Assembly (NCBI GenBank): GCA_029233925.1
Contig: JARGOX010000006.1
Span: 124,001 to 188,000 of the forward strand
DNA: 64,000 bases
Direction of reading: 5' to 3'
Source: Rhizobiaceae bacterium
Lineage (GTDB): Bacteria > Pseudomonadota > Alphaproteobacteria > Rhizobiales > Rhizobiaceae
Part shown: piece after piece, positions 28,389 to 37,172 of the stretch
Layout of the letters: each line of letters begins with the position of its first letter
Numbering within the stretch: position 1 is the first letter of the stretch
The notes under the pieces: generated by a model
What the model saw: only the letters and a program-made list of their open reading frames with translations
Told to the model about the DNA's origin: nothing
Databases searched by the model: none
Made by a program: the position numbers and the translations under genes

Positions 28389-29381
28389 TTACATCGTCGG
28401 TTCCGCAATAACTCGCGATCCTGGCTCACCGCGATAATCGGCCACCGCCTCCATCAGATAACTGACAAACTGGATCATCATCGAAATGGCGAAAATTCCG
28501 AGAAAACCGGCCATCATGTATTTCACATACATGCCGAAACCGGCCTGTGTCGTTTCAAAATTGAGGACAGGACTGTTGATAATGGAGGTTTTCTGACCCA
28601 TACCGACAATCAGGATTGTCCAGCAGAATGTCAGCCCCATGGAAATCGTGCAGACCGCATTGACCACGGATTTGGTCTTGGTGGTGAAGGATGCATAGAA
28701 CACATCGACCCGCACATGCCCCTCCTCCAGCAGCGTATAGGCACTGGCGAACAGAAACAGCGCGCCATACCAGAAACGCACCAGATCAGACATGAAGGCC
28801 TGTTCGTAGGAAAAGACAAACCGCATGATGACGATGCCGAGTTCAGCGGCGACAATGAGCAATGCCAGCCAGTGAAACCCGAGCGTACGGGTGAATGCCG
28901 CCAGTACAATACTGAAGGCAATCAGCGGTACATGCAAATAAAGGCCGCGAAACTGGGATCGCCCCAGATCCTTGGTCAATTGCTCGCCGACAACACCTTC
29001 CAGCAAATCCTCCACACGCATGAAGGAAACGACAAGATCGGCAACACCGACAATCAGGACTGTCCAGAATGCTGCCCTGATCAGGAATGTATTGATGTTG
29101 GATATTCTCGCACCATCTGAACGCAGGCTGGTGCCACCCGATCTCCAGACGTGGGCCGTCGCAATGACAATGCCAAGCGGGTAAAGCGCCAATTGCAGTA
29201 TCGCCAATAGCGATGGCTGCTTTCCAAGCGCCGCGGCGGCCCCAGGATAGTCAGCGCCATAGTTCAGAAAATTATTCACCAGAAATACGGCCAATATGGC
29301 CAATACAGACCAGCCGAAGATACGCACCATATTCGAAAAGGACAGCGTCGGCTGTATTTGGATCGTTGGCGATTCCGCCAT
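28389..29381 (-). CDS. TRAP transporter small permease (DctQ), enlarged form
   Basis: Membrane protein of 330 residues with about eight hydrophobic segments, roughly twice the size of a standard four-helix DctQ. The DctQ-like core is the C-terminal half (LVRFWYGALFLFASAYTLLE and EEGHVRVDVFYA). The frame runs up to 29408, but the ATG at 29381 has GGGGGA six bases before it. It follows the binding-protein gene after a 216-base gap holding a strong stem-loop, and the large permease lies 196 bases downstream. The gap 28193-28388 shows nothing I can name. Confidence 0.82.
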   Translation of the reverse strand: MAESPTIQIQPTLSFSNMVRIFGWSVLAILAVFLVNNFLNYGADYPGAAAALGKQPSLLAILQLALYPLGIVIATAHVWRSGGTSLRSDGARISNINTFLIRAAFWTVLIVGVADLVVSFMRVEDLLEGVVGEQLTKDLGRSQFRGLYLHVPLIAFSIVLAAFTRTLGFHWLALLIVAAELGIVIMRFVFSYEQAFMSDLVRFWYGALFLFASAYTLLEEGHVRVDVFYASFTTKTKSVVNAVCTISMGLTFCWTILIVGMGQKTSIINSPVLNFETTQAGFGMYVKYMMAGFLGIFAISMMIQFVSYLMEAVADYRGEPGSRVIAEPTM

Positions 29382-29529
29382 TATTGTTCCCCCATGTCCG
29401 GCTATCACCAGATCAGGATAAAATGCAAAAGGTCACGGCAATGGAACCAGGTCCCTGCCACCGCATATCGTCAATAAACGTGTTCTTCCCGGTCTCAGCC
29501 GAATAACAACCCGTTCAAATCTGATCCTG

Positions 29530-29580
29530 CTGGAACTTCCTCCAAAGACGAGACGGGTTGCCCCGTCTCGCAAGTTCCAG
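29530..29580 (-). other. Nested stem-loop between dctP and dctQ
   Basis: Two nested inverted repeats: outer CTGGAACTT at 29530-29538 with AAGTTCCAG at 29572-29580, inner CGAGACGGG at 29549-29557 with CCCGTCTCG at 29562-29570 around a four-base loop. It lies 17 bases after the binding-protein stop on the minus strand. No T-run follows in that direction, so it may stabilise the upstream message or partly stop transcription rather than act as a full terminator. Confidence 0.65.
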
Positions 29581-29597
29581 TCGTTCAATCAGCGCAA

Positions 29598-30680
29598 TTA
29601 TCGATTGAGAACGGTGTTGCGCTTCTGGACATAGGCCGTGTCGGACAATTCTGTCCATGCGCCCAGTTCTGCCCGTTTTTCAAGCACGGCGTCGTAGATT
29701 TTCTTCGACAGCGGGCTGTGATCACGTGCCTCCTCGATAACCTCGGCAGAAGCTTCACCGAAGGCTTCATAGACATCATCGTTGAATTCACGCAGTTGCA
29801 CACCGTGATCATTGATCAAACGATTGAGATAGGCACCGTTGTTGGCATTGGTTTCAGCCATGGTGCGTGAATTTTCTTCATTACACGCAGCCTCGATGAT
29901 ATTCTGGTCATTCTTGCTGAGGGTTCCCCACCAGCTTTTGTTCATTCCCATCGCAAGCTGTGCACCGGGCTCATGCATGCCAGGCCAATAATAATATTTG
30001 GCGGCCTCATACAATTTCAGGAAATAGTCATTGTAGGGACCAACCCATTCAGTGGCATCAATGGCGCCGGAAACAAGGTTTTCGTAAATCTGGCCACCAG
30101 GCAGGGAAACAGGGGACGCTCCCAGTTTTGCCATGACGTCACCACCCAGGCCGGGCATGCGAATTTTCAGGCCTTTCAGGTCGTCTGCGCTTTCAATTTC
30201 CTTGTTGAACCAGCCGCCCATCTGCACACCGGTATTACCGGCTGCAAAGTTCTTCAGACCAAATTCGTCAGCAAGTTCGTCCCAGAGTTCCTGGCCGCCG
30301 CCATATTTGATCCACGCGTCGATTTCCGTGTAGGTCATGCCGAATGGAATAGCCGTGAACGGTGCCCAGCCCGGATGTTTGCCTTTCCAGTAATAGTCAG
30401 CGCCGATATAGGCCTGCGCATTGCCAGACGCGACTTCGTCAAACGAATCGAACGCGCCAACGCGTTCACCCGCAGCAAAATACTGCACGTCAACGCGGCC
30501 ATCAGTCAGTTCGGTGATACGCGCCGAGAGACGCTGTGCCGGCAGACCGAGACCCGGAAAGTCACGTGGCCAGGTCGACACGATGACCATTTCCTTTTTG
30601 CCCTGAGCAAGCGCTGGAGCAGAAAGAGTTGTTGCTGCACCGGCAAGCGCAGCACCCGTCAAAAATTTACGACGTTCCAT
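29598..30680 (-). CDS. TRAP transporter substrate-binding protein (DctP; TakP-like)
   Basis: Periplasmic binding protein of 360 residues with a twin-arginine signal (MERRKFLTGAALAGAATTLS, cleavage after APALAQ). The DctP family arginine is in DLKGLKIRMPGLGG, and EWVGPYNDYFLKLYEAAKYY resembles the TakP group, which binds 2-oxo acids such as pyruvate. The frame extends upstream to 30746, but GGAGG six bases before the ATG at 30680 decides the start. It is the first gene of the TRAP operon. A ligand of the 2-oxo-acid or hydroxy-acid kind is inference from the family resemblance. Confidence 0.88.
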   Translation of the reverse strand: MERRKFLTGAALAGAATTLSAPALAQGKKEMVIVSTWPRDFPGLGLPAQRLSARITELTDGRVDVQYFAAGERVGAFDSFDEVASGNAQAYIGADYYWKGKHPGWAPFTAIPFGMTYTEIDAWIKYGGGQELWDELADEFGLKNFAAGNTGVQMGGWFNKEIESADDLKGLKIRMPGLGGDVMAKLGASPVSLPGGQIYENLVSGAIDATEWVGPYNDYFLKLYEAAKYYYWPGMHEPGAQLAMGMNKSWWGTLSKNDQNIIEAACNEENSRTMAETNANNGAYLNRLINDHGVQLREFNDDVYEAFGEASAEVIEEARDHSPLSKKIYDAVLEKRAELGAWTELSDTAYVQKRNTVLNR

Positions 30681-31111
30681 AGATATCCTCCCAATTGAGC
30701 CATTCACAACACGGATTTCCGTAAGTTGTCGGGCTTCAATAGGCATTTGACAACAAAATCACAATTCGTGCAATTACCAATTGTATCCGCATTACTACTG
30801 ACGCCGGCTGATCAACTAATTCAACATTACTTCGACGGAGGCATATGCGCTGGTTCGGCAATCTAACCGACAATGGCAAGATCCAAGGAATACTGATTTT
30901 TCAATGATTTGCAGCTTCAAAAACCACCGACCATATCGCAATACCAGGCCTGTCAGGCTCGAAAATGATGGCCTGACAAACTTTGTGAGCCGACCCGGTC
31001 CGCCCACCGCGAACATTGGTCACACCTGCAACACGGTGATTGCTTTCGTGAAAACAGATTGCTTGCCTGCACCTGGACCATCTCAAATAGTACATGGACG
31101 GAACGTTACTT
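30681..31111. promoter_or_regulatory. Divergent promoter region, TRAP operon / histidine kinase
   Basis: This 431-base gap has no convincing gene. It separates the TRAP operon from the two-component genes and must carry both promoters. The clearest element is an inverted repeat, TGTCAGGC at 30951-30958 and GCCTGACA at 30971-30978 with a 12-base spacer, a candidate site for the response regulator or a hairpin. A looser ACAATT/AATTGT pair lies near 30760-30785. Confidence 0.45.
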
Positions 31112-32473
31112 ATGCGACTTAAAACCAAACTGTTTTTTATAACGCTGCTGCCCTTTGTACTGGTCACGGCAGCGATGAGTTTCGTTGTTGAGTTCCAGTC
31201 CACACGCCTTTCACAAACACAATCAGAAACCATAGAAAGCCTGTTTCTGAGCATCAAGCGAACAGAACTGAAAAACTACGTCACGCTGGCGCGAAACGCC
31301 TTGCAACCCATTTACACGTCCAAACTCAAGACAAAAAGACAGGCGCAAAGACAGGTCAAAGAGATCGTCCGCAAGATGAATTTTGGGGAAGACAGTTACT
31401 TTTACATCTACGATGAAGACGGAACAAACATCGTCAATCCGCACCTCACCTATCTGGTTGGCAGCAACTGGATCGGACTTGTGGACGTTGACGGAAAACC
31501 CGTTGTCCGTGACCTGATTGATCGCGCAAAAGACGGCGGCGAATTCTATTCCTACATCTGGAAAAAGCCCTCCTCCGGCGCCTATGTCGAAAAACTTGGT
31601 TACTCGGTTTTTCTCGACAATTGGAAGTGGATGATCGGCACCGGTATTTATCTTGATGATGTGCTGGAGGAGGTATCCAAAGTTCAGGCTGAATTGCAAA
31701 ACAATGTAAGCGAAACGCGTCTGGTGCTGTTTGTCTTGATGTTTGCCGGTATGCTCCTGACAGCCACGATTATCTCCATAGCACGTTTGTCGGAACAGCG
31801 CTTCGCAGATGCCCGACTGAAAGAACTCAGTGCCCGCCAGGTTGATATTCAGGAAGAGGAACGCAAACGTGTTTCGCGAGAACTGCATGACAGCATTAGC
31901 CAACTGCTGGTGTCGGCGCGCTATGGTCTGGAAACCGCCCTCAGCAAATCGTCGGGAAAAAGCCAGATTGACGAACCCATCGGAAAATCAATGAAGGCCC
32001 TGGACGAGGCGATAACGGAAGTCCGAAGGATTTCAATGGCTTTGCGTCCTTCCGTATTGGACGATATGGGCCTGGCCGCAGCCTTGAAGAGTCTGGGAAC
32101 AGAGTTCTCACAGCAAAGCGGCATCATGGTTGAAGTTGATGCTCAGCAAGTCAGGCAGGCCCTGTCCGATGAAGCAAAAACCGCGCTTTACCGAATCACC
32201 CAGGAGGCTTTGACCAATGTTGCGCGCCACTCTCAGGCAGAAAAAGTCCGGATCCGGCTTCACCGGAACGGCAATAAGGTGGTGTTCGAACTGAACGACG
32301 ACGGCGCCGGAATGGCGCGCGGCTCCGAAACGCAAGACAGCGGTGGCGGACTTGGTATCCGTAACATGAAGGAGCGCATTGACACGCTGCAAGGCACCAT
32401 CCGCTTTTCCAGGGCAGCATCTGGCGGGCTTGCAATTCGTGTGGTTTTGCCGGTAGTAAAACGGCAACAATAA
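31112..32473 (+). CDS. Cache-domain sensor histidine kinase (NarL-type, HisKA_3)
   Basis: Membrane sensor kinase of 453 residues. A first membrane helix (FFITLLPFVLVTAAMSF) is followed by a single Cache-like periplasmic domain (GEDSYFYIYDEDGTNIVNPH, then KLGYSVFLDNWKWMIGTGIY) and a second helix near residue 210 (LVLFVLMFAGMLLTATII). The phosphorylated His lies in RVSRELHDSISQLL; the ATPase has EALTNVARHSQA, DDGAGM and GGGLGIRNMKERI. An ATG six codons upstream at 31094 is possible; neither has a strong ribosome site. Cache domains of this kind often bind small carboxylates, and it faces the TRAP operon. Confidence 0.87.
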   Translation: MRLKTKLFFITLLPFVLVTAAMSFVVEFQSTRLSQTQSETIESLFLSIKRTELKNYVTLARNALQPIYTSKLKTKRQAQRQVKEIVRKMNFGEDSYFYIYDEDGTNIVNPHLTYLVGSNWIGLVDVDGKPVVRDLIDRAKDGGEFYSYIWKKPSSGAYVEKLGYSVFLDNWKWMIGTGIYLDDVLEEVSKVQAELQNNVSETRLVLFVLMFAGMLLTATIISIARLSEQRFADARLKELSARQVDIQEEERKRVSRELHDSISQLLVSARYGLETALSKSSGKSQIDEPIGKSMKALDEAITEVRRISMALRPSVLDDMGLAAALKSLGTEFSQQSGIMVEVDAQQVRQALSDEAKTALYRITQEALTNVARHSQAEKVRIRLHRNGNKVVFELNDDGAGMARGSETQDSGGGLGIRNMKERIDTLQGTIRFSRAASGGLAIRVVLPVVKRQQ

Positions 32474-32502
32474 TGGAATAATAAAAATAAAAAGGGGAAC
32501 GA

Positions 32503-33156
32503 ATGCAGTCTGCAATCACAGACGGCAACCGGATTCGACTTGTAATAGTTGATGATCACGACTTGCTGCGAGAAGGCATCCGATCCCGTCTCGCCGATGT
32601 CGATTGTGTAGATATTGTGGGTGAAGGCTGCAACGGACTTCAGGCTGTCGAACTGTGTCGGGAATTTGAACCGGATATGATCCTGCTGGACATTTCCATG
32701 CCCGAAATGAACGGACTTGAGGCGGCGCTGATCATCAAGAAAATGTTGCCGGATACAAGAATTCTGTTTCTGTCGATTTATGACAGCGAAGAATATGTTC
32801 AGGAGGCATTGCGCATTGGTGCCAATGGTTTTGTCATGAAGGATGTCTCCAAACCCGAAATGATCAATGCCATCAGGTCGGTTGCACTGGGCGCAACCTA
32901 TCTTGGGCCTCAAGCTGCGGCTTCCCTTGCCTGCAAATCATCGAACCGCCCCATGTCGACAGGCCACTTCGGCATGACAGATCGAGAAAAGGAAGTCCTG
33001 TCTGCCTTGTCCAAGGGCATGACCAACAGACAGGTCGCGTCTCTGCTGGATATCAGTGTGCGCACGGTGGAAAGTCATCGGCTTTCCATTCGCGAAAAAA
33101 CCGGCGGCGGCAATGCTGTCGCACTGGCAAAACTGGCCACTCAGTTGGGACTTTAG
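32503..33156 (+). CDS. NarL/FixJ-family response regulator
   Basis: DNA-binding response regulator of 217 residues and partner of the kinase 30 bases upstream. The receiver holds VDDHD near residue 17, the phospho-acceptor Asp in DMILLDISMPEMNG and the lysine in GFVMKD. The LuxR-type helix-turn-helix is at the C-terminus (TDREKEVLSALSKGMTNRQV, then ISVRTVESHR). GGGG precedes the ATG. It probably controls the divergent TRAP operon. Confidence 0.92.
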   Translation: MQSAITDGNRIRLVIVDDHDLLREGIRSRLADVDCVDIVGEGCNGLQAVELCREFEPDMILLDISMPEMNGLEAALIIKKMLPDTRILFLSIYDSEEYVQEALRIGANGFVMKDVSKPEMINAIRSVALGATYLGPQAAASLACKSSNRPMSTGHFGMTDREKEVLSALSKGMTNRQVASLLDISVRTVESHRLSIREKTGGGNAVALAKLATQLGL

Positions 33157-33319
33157 TAAGTACACTTACGCAGGTATCAATTTACCACAATGCACCGCGC
33201 GATCTTTGTTCACCCTTTGCGTGTGGACGCGATGAGAATCGCCAAACTTTGCGCCAGCTAGCGTCTTCTTTGTCACCATCCAATGACTGGAACCGTAACG
33301 TAAATACACCTTTGTTAAA

Positions 33320-33329
33320 GACAGCTGTC
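33320..33329. promoter_or_regulatory. Short perfect palindrome upstream of the 79-residue gene
   Basis: GACAGCTGTC at 33320-33329 is a perfect 10-base palindrome in the 220-base gap before the gene at 33377, about 50 bases upstream of its ATG. A second near-palindrome (GTAAGT/ACTTAC) lies just after the response-regulator stop. Either could be an operator; neither is proven. Confidence 0.25.
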
Positions 33330-33376
33330 TGATCATCTGATTATATCAATCCATCCAAACGGCACAGGAGCCTACC

Positions 33377-33616
33377 ATGACGGATATTTCAGAACTCATC
33401 GCGGATATGAAACAGAAACGCGATGAACTCAAATTGCAGCTTCACCTCGCCTCCAAGGAAGCGGAAGGCGAATGGGAAGATCTGACCAACCAATGGGACA
33501 AATTTCTATCCAGGGCGCAATTGGAAAAGAGCGGCGATGAGATCGGCGAAGCGGCCAAAGACCTTGGGATGAAGATGAAGGATGCCTATGAGCGTCTTCG
33601 CAAGGCATCAGACTAA
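33377..33616 (+). CDS. Small charged coiled-coil protein, unknown function
   Basis: A 79-residue, highly charged, helix-rich protein (ELIADMKQKRDELKLQLHLA at the start) with no signal peptide, membrane helix or cysteine. Two long amphipathic helices are likely. AGGAG stands before the ATG. It is convergent with two small membrane-associated genes, so a role in envelope or stress physiology is possible, but no domain is recognised. Confidence 0.6.
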   Translation: MTDISELIADMKQKRDELKLQLHLASKEAEGEWEDLTNQWDKFLSRAQLEKSGDEIGEAAKDLGMKMKDAYERLRKASD

Positions 33617-33626
33617 ATCCTCTGGA

Positions 33627-34127
33627 CTACGCCTTGTCTTTTGATTTCGCCCTGATCAGTTTCGTCAGGGCGATGACAACAGGTCCGATCAGCGCAGGAG
33701 AAAGCACGTCCATGGGTTTGTGAACCAAGGTTGTGATGCTGGTGCTGAGCTTTGCCACCTCGTCACGCATAAGCATCAGCTTGTTCTGAACATCTTCAAC
33801 TTCGGCGCCGATTTCGCCAAGGGCTATATCACGCACCTCGGCAACCATCGCCTCTTCCGGTGCAGGACGAAGGCCATGCGCAACCATCAGGAACACCAGA
33901 GCCAATACAATATCCGACAAACCGACGACCAGCGCCGCCAGCGCCTTCCCGAGCAAGGGTTCAAGGGCGAAATAGCCTGCCACATTGAGCATGCCCCAGG
34001 CGAACAGGCAGGAGATCGCCGCCACAGTGGCAAGGATCAGCTTGCGTGTCGTCAATTTGATACGCGCCTCGGTCAGGACACGCTCTGCACGCCATAGCAA
34101 TTGCAGATTACGTTTCAAATGGCTCAT
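33627..34127 (-). CDS. Putative membrane protein, phage holin superfamily III-like (DUF1469-like)
   Basis: Protein of 166 residues with two adjacent membrane helices (LILATVAAISCLFAWGML and ALAALVVGLSDIVLALVFL), a charged N-terminus and an amphipathic C-terminal half (EVEDVQNKLMLMRDEVAKLS). The layout fits the holin-X/DUF1469 group of inner-membrane proteins, which in most bacteria are not phage genes. It follows the DUF883-like gene by 11 bases, as such genes often do. Confidence 0.65.
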   Translation of the reverse strand: MSHLKRNLQLLWRAERVLTEARIKLTTRKLILATVAAISCLFAWGMLNVAGYFALEPLLGKALAALVVGLSDIVLALVFLMVAHGLRPAPEEAMVAEVRDIALGEIGAEVEDVQNKLMLMRDEVAKLSTSITTLVHKPMDVLSPALIGPVVIALTKLIRAKSKDKA

Positions 34128-34138
34128 GTCGCCTCCCG

Positions 34139-34429
34139 CTACTTTGTTGCTCTTCCGGCCAGAAAACCGACGGCAAAAACAATGCCCATTGCCAGCATCG
34201 GATGCTCGGCAATTTCTTTCTCGCTCAGATCCGTCAGTTCCTTCAGCGCATTTTCCAGTTCTTCAGAAATGGCCTCAGGTTTCAGGTAGGAAGACAGCTT
34301 TTTGGATTGCTTTTCGCGCCCAGGGTCACTCTCGGGTTTCTTTTCGCTGGAAGCCTGTGCATTCTCCTCGCGCAGCGCCGCCAGTTCGGCACGCAAGGCG
34401 GCCAGTTCTGTCTGTAGATCAGATGTCAT
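34139..34429 (-). CDS. DUF883/ElaB-like membrane-anchored protein
   Basis: A 96-residue protein: a coiled-coil N-terminal part (ELAALRAELAALREENAQAS), a Lys/Glu-rich linker and one C-terminal membrane helix with glycine motif (MGIVFAVGFLAGRATK). This is the pattern of ElaB/YqjD/DUF883 proteins, anchored by the C-terminus. The frame continues upstream to a TTG at 34465 and an ATG at 34459; the ATG at 34429 gives the more usual length. It is likely co-transcribed with the holin-like gene. Confidence 0.65.
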   Translation of the reverse strand: MTSDLQTELAALRAELAALREENAQASSEKKPESDPGREKQSKKLSSYLKPEAISEELENALKELTDLSEKEIAEHPMLAMGIVFAVGFLAGRATK

Positions 34430-34557
34430 TGTGTCACCGTTGCTTGGCTGGCGTTGCATCGACAACGAAAGCCGATGCCCATCACGCCATAAAATTCGGC
34501 ATATGGTTCATCTGTAGCGTCTGCGTGAACGATGCGTTTTGATCTATGTCAGGCCGT

Positions 34558-35295
34558 TCACACCCAGGCTTCATATATCAATTTGAGGGCAACAACGGCC
34601 AGCAATGCAAGAATCAGGCGATCAAAGGTCTGCTTTGATATCTTCTTTGCCAGAAAGCTTCCCACCGGCATGAAAGCCAGTAAGGGGATGATCGCGGCAC
34701 AACTGATCCAGAAACGCTCCAGTGTCAGAAATCCATAAGTTACAAGCATCGGAATTTGTACAATTGCCATCGACACGAAAAAAGCCGAAATGGTTGATAT
34801 GAATTGCCCCCGTTCAAGCCGCATAGCGTTCAGAAAGGTAATCGACACGGGGGCCGAAATTCCCGATGCCCCCTGAAGAATGCCCGCCACAATACCGATG
34901 GGAAGAACAACCCGCACGGCTCTGGCATAGGCCAGAACCCATTCGGGCTTCATCATTCTAAACGCAATATAGGCCAAAACTGTAAAGGCCACCATCAGCT
35001 TGAGCGTATCACCTGACAGCGAAGCCAGCATCACGGTTCCTGCTCCAGCGCCCAGTGCACCGGCAAGGGCGAATTGAAGAACAAAGACCAGCGGCAGGCT
35101 GTGTGCCCGATAGGACCAGCCCTGCCAGACATTCGACATGATGTTCGGCATAATGAAAATCGTGACTGCAAGCGGTACATTGTAGGTCATTGCGATGATC
35201 GGTACCGCGATGATTGGAGCGCCCGCACCCGTAGCACCCTTCAAAATTCCGCCCAGCGCAAAGCCGATGACAATGTAGATCAGATTGACGTCCAT
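34558..35295 (-). CDS. TauE/SafE-family sulfite exporter-like permease
   Basis: Membrane protein of 245 residues with about seven or eight hydrophobic helices. The N-terminal GGILKGATGAGAPIIAVPII and the mid-chain GILQGASGISAPVSITFLNA are the paired TauE/SafE repeats. Members export sulfite or sulfonates or move other organic anions. It starts four bases after the TPP-enzyme stop, so the two share a transcript; the cargo may be a product of that enzyme. Confidence 0.85.
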   Translation of the reverse strand: MDVNLIYIVIGFALGGILKGATGAGAPIIAVPIIAMTYNVPLAVTIFIMPNIMSNVWQGWSYRAHSLPLVFVLQFALAGALGAGAGTVMLASLSGDTLKLMVAFTVLAYIAFRMMKPEWVLAYARAVRVVLPIGIVAGILQGASGISAPVSITFLNAMRLERGQFISTISAFFVSMAIVQIPMLVTYGFLTLERFWISCAAIIPLLAFMPVGSFLAKKISKQTFDRLILALLAVVALKLIYEAWV

Positions 35296-35298
35296 GGT

Positions 35299-37044
35299 TT
35301 AAAAACTGTCCGATATGGCAATCCGAACGTCGAGCACAGCCTGGCGTCTTTCATTGCGAATGATATGAATGGCGCGTGCCAGAGCAGCGGGCAAATCGCG
35401 ACCGTCCTCTACCCGTTCCGTATAGGCTCTGCTGGCCTCTGCAATTTTCAGATAATCAGGTGCAGGTTCCAGTGATGTCAATGGCATTGTGTTGGTAACC
35501 GCTGCAGCGCCTTTAGGATAGGCATTGACGACCGAGCGGCGTACCGCATTCCAAAGTCCGTTATTCTTGATAATTGTCAAAATGGGAAGAGCCAATGCCT
35601 CGGCAATCTGGTGACAGGCTGCGGGATTGGCAAATATATAGGAACCGTCTCCGATACAGGCTGTCACCAATCTTTCGCGATCGGCCAGTTGGGCGCCCAG
35701 CGCTGCCGGCATGGCCCAACCCAGACCACCGGAATGCGGATTTGAAAAAACCCGGTTCGGGCCGCTGAGATTCATCATCCCCGGAAGGACACCCAGTTCT
35801 GCAAAGACAACAGCATCCTCGCCCATTGCTTCCGACAGGCATTTGCTCAGCCAATCAGCCGTCATGGGACTGCCACACCCGGCTTCGGCGACGACTTGCG
35901 CTGCCTTGCGCCGCGCATGGGTCCGGGTAGCGATCGCCGCAGATCGTTCTGTGACAATGGCACCTGGAGATGGCATGGCTGCAGAAAGGGCCGCGATTGC
36001 GGCGCTTGCATCGGAAAGAATAGCCAGGTCCGTCTGGTAGCCGCGCACCGGCATTCTGGTAAAATGAGGATCGGGGCCGATATGAATGATTTTTGTGTGA
36101 GGCGGCGGCCGATGCACCGCTTCGATCCACGGAATATCACAATCAAGCGCGACAATAACATCAGCGCCTTCAATGGCTGTTTTGACATCATGGCCGATAA
36201 ACATGTCATGCGAAGACGGCATGACATTTCGAACCGAAAATGGTTCGGCCACGGGAATTGCATGGGCTGATGCAAAAGCCTGTAGCGCCTGTGACAGTTG
36301 CCCCTTCGGGTCACCTCTTTGCACCAGCAAAACCGGCGCCTTTGCATTTTCCAGCCATTGAGCGGCGGTGGCAATCATTTGCGGATCCGGGTAGGCCCGG
36401 CTGGCCGCCGGCCGCGGCGATACGGGTGTTGCCTGCCCCGGTTCAATATCGGCCGTCAGCGCCTCGCGCGGCAGACTGAGATAGACGGGGCCTTCCGGCG
36501 AACTGGATGCCAGAGCCAGAGCACGCGATACCAGCGGTTCGCCCTGCTCCGGATAGCGCATTTCGTAGTGAAACTTCACCGTATCAGAGACCAGCGAAGC
36601 CTGATCATACATTTCCTGTCCGTATTGGATGGGGGTCATGCGCGAACCACGTCGCCCCGATTCGGTAATCGGCGTGCGGCCGGACATGACCAGTACCGGA
36701 ATATTGTCGCTCGCTGCGTTGATGACGCCCATGGCGGCATTTGCAAGGCCGACATTGACGTGAACCATGACAGCCTGTGGGCGCCCGGTGACGAGGAAAT
36801 AACCATGGGCCATGGCAACACTCGCCGTTTCATGCGGAATGGTAATGGCCGTTGGAATTCTGTCTGTGGAAAGCGAACACAGCGCTTCGATAATCGGTGG
36901 GAAGTCCGTGCCGGCATTGGCAAAGAGGTAATCAACGCCGTGCTGTTTCAATCCGGTCAATAGCGACTCAGCACCATTGCCTGGCTCTTTAACTTGGTTT
37001 TCCTGCACCGCCATCCCCCAGACACCATCGTTTTCACACGTCAT
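35299..37044 (-). CDS. Thiamine pyrophosphate-dependent decarboxylase/synthase (ALS/BFDC family)
   Basis: TPP enzyme of about 580 residues in the acetolactate synthase / benzoylformate decarboxylase / oxalyl-CoA decarboxylase superfamily. Seen: VDYLFANAGTDFPPIIEAL, the TPP-activating glutamate in TIPHETASVAMAHGY, and the metal-binding stretch IGDGSYIFANPAACHQ ending IIKNNGLWNAVR (GDG...NN). The start is unsettled: ATG at 37044, or ATG at 37014, which gives MAVQENQVKEPG. It is divergent from a TAXI transporter and an aromatic-type catabolic operon, so decarboxylation of a 2-oxo acid is more likely than branched-chain synthesis. Confidence 0.84.
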   Translation of the reverse strand: MTCENDGVWGMAVQENQVKEPGNGAESLLTGLKQHGVDYLFANAGTDFPPIIEALCSLSTDRIPTAITIPHETASVAMAHGYFLVTGRPQAVMVHVNVGLANAAMGVINAASDNIPVLVMSGRTPITESGRRGSRMTPIQYGQEMYDQASLVSDTVKFHYEMRYPEQGEPLVSRALALASSSPEGPVYLSLPREALTADIEPGQATPVSPRPAASRAYPDPQMIATAAQWLENAKAPVLLVQRGDPKGQLSQALQAFASAHAIPVAEPFSVRNVMPSSHDMFIGHDVKTAIEGADVIVALDCDIPWIEAVHRPPPHTKIIHIGPDPHFTRMPVRGYQTDLAILSDASAAIAALSAAMPSPGAIVTERSAAIATRTHARRKAAQVVAEAGCGSPMTADWLSKCLSEAMGEDAVVFAELGVLPGMMNLSGPNRVFSNPHSGGLGWAMPAALGAQLADRERLVTACIGDGSYIFANPAACHQIAEALALPILTIIKNNGLWNAVRRSVVNAYPKGAAAVTNTMPLTSLEPAPDYLKIAEASRAYTERVEDGRDLPAALARAIHIIRNERRQAVLDVRIAISDSF

Positions 37045-37068
37045 CAACAGTGTGTTTTTGCGTCGACT

Positions 37069-37107
37069 AAAAATGACTTGTCAAATGAAGCAAAGCAAGT
37101 CATTTTT
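37069..37107. repeat. 12-base inverted repeat in divergent promoter
   Basis: AAAAATGACTTG at 37069-37080 and CAAGTCATTTTT at 37096-37107 are perfect reverse complements around a 15-base spacer. It sits between the divergent TPP-enzyme and TAXI genes, 66 bases before the latter's ATG, where a regulator (the IclR protein at 40077 is the local candidate) could act on both promoters. Confidence 0.65.
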
Positions 37108-37112
37108 GATAA

Positions 37113-37131
37113 AATCTCACAGTTTGAGATT
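37113..37131. repeat. Second inverted repeat in the same promoter
   Basis: AATCTCA at 37113-37119 and TGAGATT at 37125-37131 form a perfect seven-base palindrome around five bases, immediately right of the larger repeat. The size fits a dimeric-regulator half-site pair. The ribosome site GGGAGG of the TAXI gene follows about 27 bases later. Confidence 0.5.
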
Positions 37132-37172
37132 ATCGTCGGAAAAAATCCGACATATCCAAGGGAGGAAACCTT

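Noticed and set aside
33290-33320. Possible EcfG stress-sigma promoter (GGAAC followed by GTT)
   Set aside because: The spacing between GGAAC and the GTT element is about two bases too long for the usual consensus and the -10 is imperfect.
33627-34127. Prophage remnant suggested by the holin-like protein
   Set aside because: No other phage gene is nearby, and this membrane-protein family is common in chromosomes without phage.
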